Source: Osmia lignaria lignaria (lineage: Eukaryota > Arthropoda > Insecta > Hymenoptera > Megachilidae). From it: a stretch of 64,000 nt of DNA. Made by a program: the position numbers and the translations under genes. This document shows positions 13,850 through 28,402 of the stretch, piece after piece (the stretch's first letter is position 1; each line of letters begins with the position of its first letter). Under the pieces are notes generated by a model, which saw only the letters and a program-made list of their open reading frames with translations, was not told the DNA's origin and searched no databases. The DNA is taken from contig NC_135034.1 of the NCBI RefSeq assembly GCF_051020975.1, positions 1,612,001-1,676,000 of the forward strand. Direction: 5' to 3'.

Positions 13850-14017
13850 ATTACTATATCAACATCAGATATGTAATATACATTTAAAAACAAATCATTA
13901 TTACTATATCTACGCCGGTTATAACGAAATGTACTGATTCCTTCCCAAGGATCAATGTACATATAATCGCAATATCATTATTAGTTACTATATCTACATC
14001 GGTTGTAACGCAATATA
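13850..14017. repeat. Diverged monomer cluster (copy 3 of 4)
   Basis: Same CGG-containing pair of monomers and truncated leader as at 2,505 and 7,164; lies at +6,686 from copy 2. Confidence 0.88.
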
Positions 14018-14447
14018 CTGATTCCTTCCCACAGATCAATGTTCATTTAATAGCAATATCATTAGTACTATATCTACATTAGATATAATGTAATATACTG
14101 ATCCCTGCCCACAGATCAATGTATCTACATTTAATAACAATATCATTAGTACTACGTCCACATTACATATAATGTAGTATACTGATTCCTTCTCACAGAT
14201 CAGTGTACATTTAATAACACCATCATTCATACTATATCTACACGAGGTATAATGTAATATAGTGATTACATCCCACAGATCAATGTACATATAACAACAA
14301 CATCATTCATACTATATCTACGTTGGATATAATGTAATATACTGATCCCTTCCCACAGATCAAGGTAGCTACATTTAATAACATTATCATTAATACTATA
14401 TCTACATGAGATATAATGTTATATACTAATCCCTGCCCACAGATCAA

Positions 14448-14670
14448 TGTATATTTAATAGCGATATCTTCATTAGATATAATGTAATATACTAATCCCT
14501 GCCCACAGATCAATGTATATTTAGTAGCGATATCATTATTACTATATCTACATTGGATATAATGTAATATACTGAACCCTCCCCACAGATCAATGTACCT
14601 ATATTGAACAACAATATCATTAGTACTACATCATTAGTACTATTACATTGCATATAATGTAATATACTGA
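14448..14670. repeat. Rearranged monomers with internal deletion and duplication
   Basis: At 14,461 the normal segment between GCGATATC and TTCATTAGATAT is missing about 16 bases, shortening the monomer. At 14,619 CATTAGTACTA is repeated with period 14 before TTACATTGCATATAATG. Both oddities recur together at about 55,348 and 55,505. The CATTAGTACTA duplication alone also occurs near 2,166 and 28,115. Confidence 0.83.
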
Positions 14671-15974
14671 TTCCTTGCCACAGATCAATGTACATTTAAT
14701 AACCATATCATTAGTACCATATCTACATTAGATATGTAATGTACATTTAATAACAATATCATTATTACTATATCTACATTAGATATAATGTAATATACTA
14801 ATCCCTGCCCACAGATCAATGTATATTTAGTAGCGATATCATTATTACTATATCTACATTGGATATAATGTAATATACTGAACCCTCCCCACAGATCAAT
14901 GTACCTACATTTAACAACAATATCATTAGTACTACGTCCACATTGCATATAATGTAATATACTGATTCCTTGCCACAGATCAGTGTACATTTAATAACAA
15001 CATCATTCATTACATATCTATATTGGGTACAATGTAATATAGTGATTACATCCCACAGATCGATGTACATGTAATATCGATATCATTATTACTATATCTA
15101 CATTAGATATAATGTAATATACTGATCCCTGCCCATAGTTCAATGTACCTATATTTAATAACAATATCATTAGTACTATATCCACATCACATATAATGTA
15201 ATATACTGATCCCTTCGCGCAGATCAATGTACATTTAGTAACACCATCATTCATACTATATCTACACTAAGTATAATGTAACATAGTGATTACATCCCAC
15301 AGATCAATGTACATTTAATAACAACATCATTCATACTATAACTACATTGGATATAATGTAATATACTGATCCCTTCCCACAGATCAATGTACATATAACA
15401 GCAACATCGTTATTACTATATCTGCATTAGGTATAATGTAATCTAGTGACTACATCCCACAGATCATTGTACGTTTAATAACACCATCATTCATGCTATA
15501 GCTAAATTGGATATAATGTAATATACTGATCCCTTCCCACAGATCAAGGTATCTACATTTAATAACAATATCATTATTACTATATCTACAATAGATATAA
15601 TGTAATATACTGATCCCTTCGCACAGATCAAGGTACCTACATTTAATAACAATATCACTAGTATTACGTCCACATTACATATAATGTAGTATACTGATTC
15701 CTTCTCACAGATCAGTGTAGATTTAATAACAACATCCTTCATACTATATCAACACTAGGTATAATGTAATATACTGATCCCTTCCCACAGACCAAGGTGC
15801 CTACATTTAGTAACAATATCATTATTACTATATCTGCATTAGATATAATGTAATATACTGATTCCTTCCCACAGATCAATGTACATTTAACAACAACATC
15901 ATTCATACTGTATCTACATTGGATATAATGTAATATACTGATCCCCTCCCACAGATCAATGTACCTACATTTAA

Positions 15975-18900
15975 TAACAATATCCTTAGTACTATATCCA
16001 CATTACACATAATGTAATATTATGATTCCTTCCCACAGATCAATGAACATTTAATAACAACAGCATTCATACTATATCAACACTAGGTATAATGTAATAT
16101 AGTGATTACATCCCACAGATCAAGGTACATTCAATATCGATATCATTATTACTATATCTACATTAGATAAAATGTAATATACTGATCCCTTCCCACAGAT
16201 CAAGGTGCCTACATTTAGTAACAATATCATTATTACTATATCTACATTAGATATAATGTAATATACTGATCCCTGCCCACCGGTCAATGTACATTTAATA
16301 ACAACATCGATCATACTATATCCACATTAGGTATAATGTAATATAGTGATTACGTCTCACAGATCAATGTACCTACATTTAATAACAATATCCTTAGTAC
16401 TATATCCACATTACACATAATGTAATATACTGATTCCTTCCCACAGATCAATGTACATTTAACAACAACATCATTCATACTATATCTACATTGGATATAA
16501 TGTAATATACTGATCCCTTCCCACAGATCAATGTACCTACATTTAATAACAATATCCTTAGTACTATATCCACATTACACATAATGTAATATACTGATTC
16601 CTTCCCACAGAACAATGTACATTTAATAACACCATCATTCATACTATATCTACACGAGGTATAATGTAATATAGTGATTACATCCCACAGATCAATGTAC
16701 ATATAACAACAACATCATTCATACTATATCTACATTGGATATAATGTAATATACTTATCCCTTCCCACAGGTCAATGTACATATAATAGCATAATCGTTA
16801 TTACTATATCTACATTAGGTATAATGTAATGTATTAACTACATCCTACACATCATTGTACATTTAATATCATCATTCATGCTATAGCTAAATTGGATATA
16901 ATGTAATATACTGATTCCTTCCCACAGATCAATGTACATTTAATAACAACACTATTCATACTATATCTACACTAGGTATAATGTAACGTGGTGATTACAT
17001 CCCACAGATCAATGTACATTTAATAATATCATTCATACTATAACTACATTGGATATAATGTAATATACTGATCCCTTCCCACAGATCAAGGTATCTACAT
17101 TTAATAACAATATCATTATTACTATATCTGCACTAGATATAATGCAATATACGGATTCCTTCCCACAGATCAATGTACATTTAATAACAACATCATTCAT
17201 ACTATAACTACATTGGATATAATGTAATATACTGATCCCCTCCCACAGATCAATGTACCTACATTTAATAACAATATCATTAGTACTACGTCCACATTAC
17301 ATATAATGTAGTATACTGATTCCTTCTCTCAGATCAGTGTAGATTTAATAACAACATCCTTCATACTATATCAACACTAGGTATAATGTAATATACTGAT
17401 CCCTTCCCACAGACCAAGGTGCCTACATTTAGTAACAATATCATTATTACTATATCTACATTAGATATAATGTAATATACTGATCCCTGCCCACCGGTCA
17501 ATGTACATTTAATAACAACATCGTTCATACTATATCCACATTAGGTATAATGTAATATAGTGATTACCTCCCACAGATCAATGTACCTACATTTAGTAAC
17601 AATATCCTTAGTACTATATCCACATTACACATAATGTAATATACTGATTCCTTCCCACAGATCAATGTACATTTAACAACAACATCATTCGTACTATATC
17701 TACACGAGGTATAATGTAATATAGTGATTACATCCCCCAGATCAATGTACATATAACAACAACATCATTCATACTATATCTACATTGGATATAATGTAAT
17801 ATACTGATCCCTTCCCAAAGGTCAATGTACATATAATAGCATAATCGTTATTACTATATCTACATTAGGTATAATGTAATGTATTAACTACATCCTACAG
17901 ATCATTGTACATTTAATAACATCATTCATGCTATAGCTAAATTGGATATAATGTAATATACTGATCCTTTCCCACAGATCAAGGTAGCTACATTTAATAA
18001 CATTATCATTAATACTATATCTACATGAGATATAATGTTATATACTAATCCCTGCCCACAGATCAATGTATATTTAATAGCGATATCATTATTACTATAT
18101 CTACATTAGATATAATGTTATATACTGATCCCTGCCCACAGTTCAATGTACCTATATTTAATAACAATATCATTAGTACTATATCCACATCATATATAAT
18201 GTAATATACCGATTCCTTCCCACAGATCAACGTAGATTTAATAACAACATCATTCATACTATATCAACACTACGTATAATGTAATATAGTGATTACATCC
18301 CACAGATCAAGGTACATTTAATAACAACATCATTCATACTATATCTACATTGGATATAATGTATTATACTGATCCCTTCCCACAGATCAAGGTGCCTACA
18401 TTTAGTAACAATATCATTATTACTATATCTTCATTAGATATAATGTAATATACTAATCCCTGCCCACAGATCAATGTATATTTAGTAGCGATATCATTAT
18501 TACTATATCTACATTGGATATAATGTAATATACTGAACCCTCCCCACAGATCAATGTACCTACATTTAACAACAATATCATTAGTACTACGTCCACATTG
18601 CATATAATGTAATATACTGATTCCTTGCCACAGATCAGTGTACATTTAATAACAACATCATTCATTACATATCTATTTTGGGTACAATGTAATATAGTGA
18701 TTACATCCCACAGATCAATGTACATGTAATATCGATATCATTATTACTATATCTACATTAGATATAATGTAATATACTGATCCCTGCCCATAGTTCAATG
18801 TACCTATATTTAATAACAATATCATTAGTACTATATCCACATCACATATAATGTAATATACTGATCCCTTCCCACAGATCAATGTACATTTAGTAACACC

Positions 18901-19588
18901 ATCATTCATACTATATCTACCCTAGGTATAATGTAACATAGTGATTACATCCCACAGATCAATGTACATTTAATAACAACATCATTCATACTATAACTAC
19001 ATTGGATATAATGTAATATACTGATCCCTCCCCACAGATCAATGTACATTTTATAACAACATCATTCATACTATATCTACATTGGATATAATGTAATATA
19101 CTGATCCCTTCCCATACGTCAATGTACATATAATAGCAAAATCGTTATTACTATATCTACATTAGGTATAATGTAATATACTGATCCCTGCTCACAGATC
19201 AATGTACCTATATTTAATAACAATATCCTTAGTACTATATCCACATTACACATAATGTAATATACTGATTCCTTCCCACAGATCAATGTACATTTAATAA
19301 CAACAGCATTCATACTATATCAACACTAGGTATAATGTAATATAGTGATTACATCCCACAGATCAAGGTACATTCAATATCGATATCATTATTACTATAT
19401 CTACATTAGATAAAATGTAATATACTGATCCCTTCCCACAGATCAAGGTGCCTACATTTAGTAACAATATCATTATTACTATATCTACATTAGATATAAT
19501 GTAATATACTGATCCCTGCCCACCGGTCAATGTACATTTAATAACAACATCGATCATACTATATCCACATTAGGTATAATGTAATATA
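15975..19588. repeat. 3.6-kb block duplicated at 58,726-62,339 and, with an indel, at 47.7-51.1 kb
   Basis: Constant offset 42,751 to the copy ending at 62,339. To the 47.7-51.1 kb copy the offset is 31,723 and then 31,559, because that copy lacks one 164-bp dimer. A third relative at 28.4-30.9 kb lacks the same dimer plus another 164 bp and an 84-bp L monomer. Shared landmarks are AATATTATG (near 16,016), ACCTCCCACAG (near 17,568), CCCCCAG (near 17,734), AACACTACGTATAATG (near 18,269) and CTACCCTAGG (near 18,919). Confidence 0.88.
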
Positions 19589-20037
19589 CCGATTCCTTCC
19601 CACAGATCAACGTAGATTTAATAACACCATCATTCATGCTATAGCTAAATTGGATATAATGTAATATACTGATCCCTTCCCACAGATCAAGGTATCTACA
19701 CTTAATAACAATATCATTATTACTATATCTACACTAGATATAATGCTATGTACGGATTCCTTCCCACAGATCAATGTACATTTAATAACAACATCATTCA
19801 TACTATATCTGCATTGGATATAATGTAATATACTGATCCCTTCCCACAGGTCAATGCACATACAATAGCAAAATCGTTATTGCTATATCTACATTAGGTA
19901 TAATGTAATGTATTTACTTCATCCTACAAATCATTGTACATTTAATAACATCATTCATGCTATAGCTAAATTGGATATAATGTAATATACTCACCCCTTC
20001 CCACAGATCAAGGTACCTACATTTAATAACAATATCA
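19589..20037. repeat. Short mosaic segment shared with 25,177-25,582
   Basis: Starts where the preceding block switches from TATAGTGATTACG to TATACCGATTCC. From about 19,632 it matches 25,177-25,582 at offset 5,545 (GGTATCTACA, TCTGCATTGG, AGCAAAATCG, TACTCACCCC). It ends at the join into TTCG-type monomers near 20,038 (ACTAAATATACATTCG). Confidence 0.8.
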
Positions 20038-20685
20038 TTAGTACTAAATATACATTCGATATAATGTAATATACTGATTCATTCCCACAGATCAATATAT
20101 TTAATAACCATATCAGTAGTACTATATCTACATTCGATATAATGAAATATACTGATTCATTCCCACAGATCAATGTATCTTTAATAACAATATCATTAGC
20201 ACTATATCTACATTCGATATAATGTAATATACTGATTCATTCCCGCAGATCAATGTGCCTTTAATAACAATATCATTAGCACTATATCTACATTCGATAT
20301 AATGTAATATACTGATTCATTCCCACAGACCAATGCACCATTAATAACAATATCATTAGCACTATATCTACATTCGATATAACGTAATATACTGATTCAT
20401 TCCCACAGATATGTACATATAATAACCATATCATAAGTACCATACCTACATTCGATATAATGTAATATACTGATGGATTGCCACAGATCAATGCACCTTT
20501 CATAACAATATCATTAGCACTATATCTACATTCGATATAATTTCATATACAGATTCATTCCCACTGATCAATGTACATTTAATAACAATATCATTAGTAG
20601 TATATCTACGTTACATACGTAATGTACAATTAATAACAATATCGTTATTACCATATCTACATTAGATATAATGTAATATACTGAT
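20038..20685. repeat. TTCG-subfamily island, copy of window start
   Basis: Matches bases 1-590 at offset 20,037, including a short monomer ATCAATATATTTAATAACC, the GCCATTAATAAC-type monomers and a truncated CGTAATGTACAATTAATAAC join near 20,610. After that the two copies part: 211 bp present after base 600 is absent here. Confidence 0.88.
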
Positions 20686-23430
20686 TCATTCCCACAGATC
20701 AATATACCTTTAATAACCATATCATTAGTACTATATCTATATTCGATATATTGTAATATAGTGATTCGTTCCCACAGATCAATGTGCCTTTAATAACAAT
20801 ATCGTTAGCACTACATCTACATTCGATATAATGTAATATAGTGATCCATTCCCACAGACCAATGCACCTTTAATAACAATATCATTAGCACTATATCTAC
20901 ATTCGATATAACGTAATATGCAGATTCATTCCCACAGATATGTATATATAATAACCATATCATTAGTACCATACCTACATTCGATATAATGTAATATACC
21001 GATGGGTTCCCACAGATCAATGTACATTTAATAACCATATCATTAGTACCATATCTGCATTAGATATGTAATGTACATTTAATAACAATATCATTATTAC
21101 TATATCTACATTAGGTATAATGTCATATACTGATCCCTGCCCACAGATCAATGTACCTACATTTAATAACAATATCATTAGTACAACGTCCACATTACAT
21201 ATAATGTAGTATACTGATTCCTTCTCACAGATCAGTGTAGATTTAATGACAACATCCTTCATACTATATCAACACTAGGTATAATGTAATATACTGATCC
21301 CTTCCCACAGACCAAGGTGCCTACATTTAGTAACAATATCATTATTACTATATCTACATTAGATATAATGTAATATCCTGATCCCTGCCCACCGGTCAAT
21401 GTACATTTAATAACAACATCGTTCATACTATATCCACATTAGGTATAATGTAATATAGTGATTACGTCCCACAGATCAATGTACCTACATTTAATAACAA
21501 TATCCTTAGTACTATATCCACATTACACATAATGTAATATACTGATTCCTTCCCACAGATCAATGTACATTTAACAACAACATCATTCATACTATACCTA
21601 CAATGGATATAATGTAATATACTGATCCCTTCCCACAGATCAATGTACCTACATTTAATAACAATATCCTTAGTACTATATCCACATTACACATAATGTA
21701 ATATACTGATTCCTTCCCACAGAACAATGTACATTTAATAACACCATCATTCATACTATATCTACACGAGGTATAATGTAATATAGCGATTACGTCCCAC
21801 AGATCAATGTACCTACATTTAATAACAATATCCTTAGTACTATATCCACATTACACATAATGTAATATACTGATTCATTCCCACAGATCAATATACCTTT
21901 AATAACCATATCATTAGTACTATATCTACATTCGATATATTGTAATATAGTGATTCATTCCCACAGATCAATGTGCCTTTAATAACAATATCATTAGCAC
22001 TACATCTACATTCGATATAATGTAATATAGTGATCCATTCCCACAGACCAATGCACCTTTAATAACAATATCATTAGCACTATATCTACATTCGATATAA
22101 CGTAATATGCAGATTCATTCCCACAGATATGTATATATAATAACCATATCATTAGTACCATACCTACATTCGATATAATGTAATATACCGATGGATTCCC
22201 ACAGATCAATGTACATTTAATAACCATATCATTAGTACCATATCTACATTAGATATGTAATGTACATTTAATAACAATATCATTATTACTATATCTACAT
22301 TAGGTATAATGTCATATACTGATCCCTGCCCACAGATCAATGTACCTACATTTAATAACAATATCATTAGTACTACGTCCACATTACATATAATGTAGTA
22401 TACTGATTCCTTCTCACAGATCAGTGTAGATTTAATAACAACATCCTTCATACTATATCAACACTAGGTATAATGTAATATACTGATCCCTTCCCACAGA
22501 CCAAGGTGCCTACATTTAGTAACAATATCATTATTACTATATCTACATTAGATATAATGTAATATCCTGATCCCTGCCCACCGGTCAATGTACATGTAAT
22601 AACAACATCGTTCATACTATATCCACATTAGGTATAATGTAATATAGTGATTACGTCCCACAGATCAATGTACCTACATTTAATAACAATATCCTTAGTA
22701 CTATATCCACATTACACATAATGTAATATACTGATTCCTTCCCACAGATCAATGTACATTTAACAACAACATCATTCATACTATACCTAGAATGGATATA
22801 ATGTAATATACTGATCCCTTCCCACAGATCAATGTACCTACATGTAATAACAACATCGTTCATACTATATCCACATTAGGTATAATGTAATATAGTGATT
22901 ACGTCCCACAGATCAATGTACCTACATTTAATAACAATATCCTTAGTACTATATCCACATTACACATAATGCAATATACTGATTCATTCCCACAGATCAA
23001 TATACCTTTAATAACCATATCATTAGTACTATATCTACATTCGATATATTGTAATATAGTGATTCATTCCCACAGATCAATGTGCCTTTAATAACAATAT
23101 CATTAGCACTACATCTACATTCGATATAACGTAATATAGTGATCCATTCCCACAGACCAATGCACCTTTAATAACAATATCATTAGCACTATATCTACAT
23201 TCGATATAACGTAATATGCAGATTCATTCCCACAGATATGTATATATAATAACCATATCATTAGTACCATACCTACATTCGATATAATGTAATATACCGA
23301 TGGATTCCCACAGATCAATGTACATTTAATAACCATATCATTAGTACCATATCTACATTAGATATGTAATGTACATTTAATAACAATATCATTATTACTA
23401 TATCTACATTAGGTATAATGTCATATACTG
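20686..23430. repeat. ~1.1-1.2 kb tandem higher-order repeat with TTCG islands
   Basis: Equivalent points recur at 20,817, 22,006 and 23,115, giving periods of 1,189 and 1,109 bp; the 80-bp difference is one S monomer. Each unit runs TTCG monomers, a 50-bp truncated monomer, then L/S monomers including TACTACGTCCAC and CCACCGGTC types, and returns to TTCG monomers. The third unit departs after about 23,430 into the 649-bp repeat zone. The same unit is seen once or twice near 0.86, 4.96, 10.74, 11.64 and 52.53 kb. Confidence 0.86.
22217..22266. repeat. Truncated 50-bp monomer (exemplar)
   Basis: Measured from TTTAATAACC to the next TTTAATAACA this unit is 50 bp. It lacks 30 bp covering the ACTGAT, pyrimidine and CCCACAG boxes, with TAGATAT joined directly to GTAATGTACATTT. 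The same join appears near 785, 1,229, 5,339, 12,027, 14,732, 21,066, 23,365, 52,916 and 55,617, so one deletion event has been spread by later duplication. Confidence 0.88.
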
Positions 23431-23605
23431 ATCCCTGCCCACCGGTCAATGTACATTTAATAACAACATCGATCATACTATATCCACATTAGGTATAATG
23501 TAATATAGTGATTACGTCTCACAGATCAATGTACCTACATTTAATAACAATATCCTTAGTACTATATCCACATTACACATAATGTAATATACTGATTCCT
23601 TCCCA

Positions 23606-25058
23606 CAGATCAATGTACATTTAACAACAACATCATTCCTACTATATCTACAATGGATATAATGTAATATACTGATCCCTGCCCATAGTTCAATGTACCT
23701 ATATTTAATAACAATATCATTAGTACTATATCCACATCACATATAATGTAATATACTGATCCCTTCCCACAGATCAATGTACATTTAGTAACACCATCAT
23801 TCATACTATATCTACACTGGATATAATACAATATACGGATTCCTCCCCACAGATCAATGTACATTTTATAACATCATTCATACTATATCTACATTGGATA
23901 TAATGTAATATACTGTTCCCTTCCCATACGTCAATGTACATATAATAGCAAAATCGTTATTACTATATCTACATTAGGTATAATGTAATATACTGATCCC
24001 TTCCCACAGATCAAGGTGCCTACATTTAGTAACAATATCATTATTACTATATCTACATTAGATATAATGTAATATACTGATCCCTGCCCACCGGTCAATG
24101 TACATTTAATAACAACATCGTTCATACTATATCCACATTAGGTATAATGTAATATAGTGATTACGTCTCACAGATCAATGTACCTACATTTAATAACAAT
24201 ATCCTTAGTACTATATCCACGTTACACATAATGTAATATACTGATTCCTTCCCACAGATCAATGTACATTTAACAACAACATCATTCATACTATATCTAC
24301 AATGGATATAATGTAATATACTGATCCCTGCCCATAGTTCAATGTACCTATATTTAATAACAATATCATTAGTACTATATCCACATCACATATAATGTAA
24401 TATACTGATCCCTTCCCACAGATCAATGTACATTTAGTAACACCATCATTCATACTATATCCACACTGGATATAATACAATATACGGATTCCTCCCCACA
24501 GATCAATGTACATTTTATAACATCATTCATACTATATCTACATTGGATATAATGTAATATACTGATCCCTTCCCATACGTCAATGTACATATAATAGCAA
24601 AATCGTTATTACTATATCTACATTAGGTATAATGTAATATACTGATCCCTTCCCACAGATCAAGGTGCCTACATTTAGTAACAATATCATTATTACTATA
24701 TCTACATTAGATATAAGGTAATATACTGATCCCTGCCCACCGGTCAATGTACATTTAATAACAACATCGTTCATACTATATCCACATTAGGTATAATGTA
24801 ATATAGTGATCCCTGCCCATAGTTCAATGTACCTACATTTAATAACAATATCCTTAGTACTATATCCACATTACACATAATGTAATATACTGATTCCTTC
24901 CCACAGATCAATGTACATTTAACAACAACATCATTCATACTATATCTACAATGGATATAATGTAATATACTGATCCCTGCCCATAGTTCAATGTACCTAT
25001 ATTTAATAACAATATCATTAGTACTATATCCACATCACATATAATGTAATATACTGAT
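23606..25058. repeat. 649-bp tandem higher-order repeat, ~2.2 copies
   Basis: Eight monomers in fixed order (CAATGGATAT; CCCATAGTTC; TTTAGTAACACC; TTTTATAACATC; CCATACGTC; AAGGTGCC; CCACCGGTC; TACGTCTCACAG) repeat with a 649-bp shift: 23,864 corresponds to 24,513 and 24,125 to 24,774. A third copy starts near 24,885 after a different monomer (GATCCCTGCCCATAG near 24,809) and breaks off near 25,058. A single diverged unit is present near 5.6-6.24 kb (period 648) and its equivalents. Confidence 0.88.
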
Positions 25059-25062
25059 TCCT

Positions 25063-25880
25063 TCTCACAGATTAATGTACATTTAATAACAACATTATTC
25101 ATACTATATCTACACTAGGTAGAATGTAACATAGTGATTACATCCCACAGATCAATGTACACTTAAAAACAACATCATTCATACTATAACTACATTGGAT
25201 ATAATGTAATATACTGATCCCTTCCCACAGATCAAGGTATCTACATTTAATAACAATATCATTATTACTATATCTACACTAGATATAATGCAATATACGG
25301 ATTCCTTCCCACAGATCAATGTACATTTAATAACAACATCATTCATACTATATCTGCATTGGATATAACGTAATATACTGATCCCTTCCCACAGGTCAAT
25401 GTACATACAATAGCAAAATCGTTATTACTATATCCACATTAGGTATAATGTAATGTATTTACTACATCCAACAGATCATTGTACATTTAATAACATCATT
25501 CATGCTATAGCTAAATTGGATATAATGTAATATACTCACCCCTTCCCACAGATCAAGGTACCTACATTTAATAACAATATCATTATTACTACATCTACAT
25601 TAGATATAAAGTAATATACTGATCCCTGCCCACAGTTCAATGTACCCATATTTAATAATAATATCATTAGTACTATATCCACATCATATATAATGTAATA
25701 TACTGATTCCTTCCCACAGATCAATGTACATTAACAACAACATCATTCATGCTATAGCTAAATTGGATATAATGTAATATACTGATCCCTGCCCACAGAT
25801 CAATGTACCTACATTTAATAACAATATCATTAGTACTATATCTACATTAGATATAATGTAATATACTGATCCCTGCCCAC
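25063..25880. repeat. 0.8-kb block duplicated at 34,082-34,899
   Basis: Offset 9,019 throughout. Shared features are ACATTATTCATAC, an ACACTTAAAAAC/ACACTTAATAAC monomer, GGTATCTAC, TCTGCATTGG, ACATACAATAGC and TACTCACC. The copies part where this one continues with ACAGATCAATGTACC and the other with ACAGTTCAATGTAAC. Confidence 0.83.
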
Positions 25881-26093
25881 AGATCAATGTACCTACATTT
25901 AGTAACAATATCATTATTACTATATCTACATTAGATATAATGTAATATACTGATCCCTGCCCACCGGTCAATGTACATTTAATAACAACATCGTTCATAC
26001 TATATCCACATTAGGTATAATGTAATATAGTGATTACGTCCCACAGATCAATGTACCTACATTTAATAACAATATCCTTAGTACTATATCCAC

Positions 26094-27298
26094 ATTACAC
26101 ATAATGTAATATACTGATTCCTTCCCACAGATCAATGTACATTTAACAACAACATCATTCATACTATATCTACATTGGATATAATGTAATATACTGATCC
26201 CTTCCCACAGATCAATGTACCTACATTTAATAACAATATCCTTAGTACTATATCCACATTACACATAATGTAATATACTGATTCCTTCCCACAGAACAAT
26301 GTACATTTAATAACACCATCATTCATACTATATCTACACGAGGTATAATGTAATATAGTGATTACATCCCACAGATCAATGTACATATAACAACAACATC
26401 ATTCATACTATATCTACATTGGATATAATGTAATATACTGATCCCTTCCCACAGACCAAGGTGCCTACATTTAGTAACAATATCATTATTACTATATCTA
26501 CATTAGATATAATGTAATATACTGATCCCTGCCCACCGGTTAATGTACATTTAATAACAACATCGTTCATACTATATCCACATTACACATAATGTAATAT
26601 ACTGATTCCTTCCCACAGATCAATGTACATTTAACAACAACATCATTCGTACTATATCTACATTGGATATAATGTAATATACTGATCCCTTCCCACAGAT
26701 CAATGTACCTACATTTAATAACAATATCCTTAGTACTATATCCACATTACACATAATGTAATATACTGATTCCTTCCCACAGAACAATGTACATTTAATA
26801 ACACCATCATTCATACTATATCTACACGAGGTATAATGTAATATAGTGATTACATCCCACAGATCAATGTACATATAACAACAACATCATTCATACTATA
26901 TCTACATTGGATATAATGTAATATACTCACCCCTTCCCACAGATCAAGGTACCTACATTTAATAACAATATCATTATTACTACATCTACATTAGATATAA
27001 AGTAATATACTGATCCCTGCCCACAGTTCAATGTACCTATATTTAATAATAATATCATTAGTACTATATCCACATCATATATAATGTAATATACTGATTC
27101 CTTCCCACAGATCAATGTACATTAACAACAACATCATTCATGCTATAGCTAAATTGGATATAATGTAATATACTGATCCCTGCCCACCGGTCAATGTACA
27201 TTTAATAACAACATCGTTCATACTATATCCACATTAGGTATAATGTAATATAGTGATTACGTCCCACAGATCAATGTACCTACATTTAATAACAATAT
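26094..27298. repeat. 488-bp tandem duplication joined to a block shared with 33,143-33,871
   Basis: 26,094-26,435 is repeated at 26,582-26,923 (shift 488, equal to four S plus two L monomers). From about 26,570 to 27,298 the sequence matches 33,143-33,871 at offset 6,573, including ATTCGTACTATATC, GAACAATGTAC, CACGAGG, TACTCACC and GATATAAAGTAATATAC. Confidence 0.83.
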
Positions 27299-28402
27299 CA
27301 TTAGTACTACGTCCACATTACATATAATGTAGTATACTGATTCCTTCTCACAGATCAGTGTAGATTTAATAACAACATCCTTCATACTATATCAACACTA
27401 GGTATAATGTAATATACTGATCCCTTCCCACAGACCAAGGTGCCTACATTTAATAACAATATCATTAGTACTATATCCACATCATATATAATGTAATATA
27501 CTGATTCCTTCCCACAGATCAACGTAGATTTAATAACAACATCATTCATACAATATCAACACTAGGTATAATGTAATATAGTGATTCCTCCCCACATATC
27601 AATGTACATTTTATAACAACATCATTCATACTATATCTACATTGGATATAATGTAATATACTGATCCCTTCCCATACGTCAATGTACATATAATAGTAAA
27701 ATCGTTATTACTATATCTACATTAGGTATAATGTAATATACTGATCCCTGCTCACAGATCAATGTACCTATATTTAATAACAATATCCTTAGTACTATAT
27801 CCACATTACACATAATGTAATATACTGATTCCTTCCCACAGATCAACGTACATTTAATATCGATATCATTATTACTATATCTACATTAGATAAAATGTAA
27901 TATACTGATCCCTTCCCACAGATGAAGGTGCCTACATTTTGTAACAATATCATTATTACTATATCTTCATTAGATATAATGTAATATACTAATCCCTGCC
28001 CACAGATCAATGTATATTTAGTAGCGATATCATTATTACTATATCTACATTGGATATAATGTAATATACTGAACCCTCCCCACAGATCAATGTACCTATA
28101 TTTAACAACAATATCATTAGTACTACATCATTAGTACTATTACATTGCATATAATGTAATATACTGATTCCTTGCCACAGATCAGTGTACGTTTAGTAAC
28201 AACATCATTCATTACATATCTATATTGGGTACAATGTAATATAGTGATTATATCCCACAGATCAATGTACATGTAATATCGATATCATTATTACTATATC
28301 TACATTAGATATAATGTAATATACTGATCCCTGCCCAGGTTCAATGTAACTATACTCAATAACAATATCATTAGTACTATATCCACATCATATATAATGT
28401 AA
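27266..28402. repeat. Second copy of the 1,317-2,454 block
   Basis: Offset 25,949 to the first copy, dropping by one base after CCCAGGTTC near 28,338. It retains the GATGAAGG, TAGTAAAATCG and duplicated CATTAGTACTA markers. It ends at a switch into TATAGTGATTACATC, where the next block begins. Confidence 0.84.

Larger units (their letters stand above)
11208..16016. repeat. 4.8-kb block duplicated at 52,095-56,903
   Basis: This is among the longest continuous duplications in the window: constant offset 40,887 for about 4.8 kb. Shared landmarks are a TTCG island (11,641-12,033), a truncated monomer near 12,027, the diverged cluster (13,850-14,017), a monomer with an internal deletion (GCGATATCTTCATTAG at 14,461), a duplicated CATTAGTACTA (14,619) and AACACTAAGTATAATG near 15,265. 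Single-base differences are scattered (for example ATGTAATAAC near 11,256 against ATTTAATAAC). The match ends where ATATTATGATT here faces ATATACTGATT in the other copy. Confidence 0.9.
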
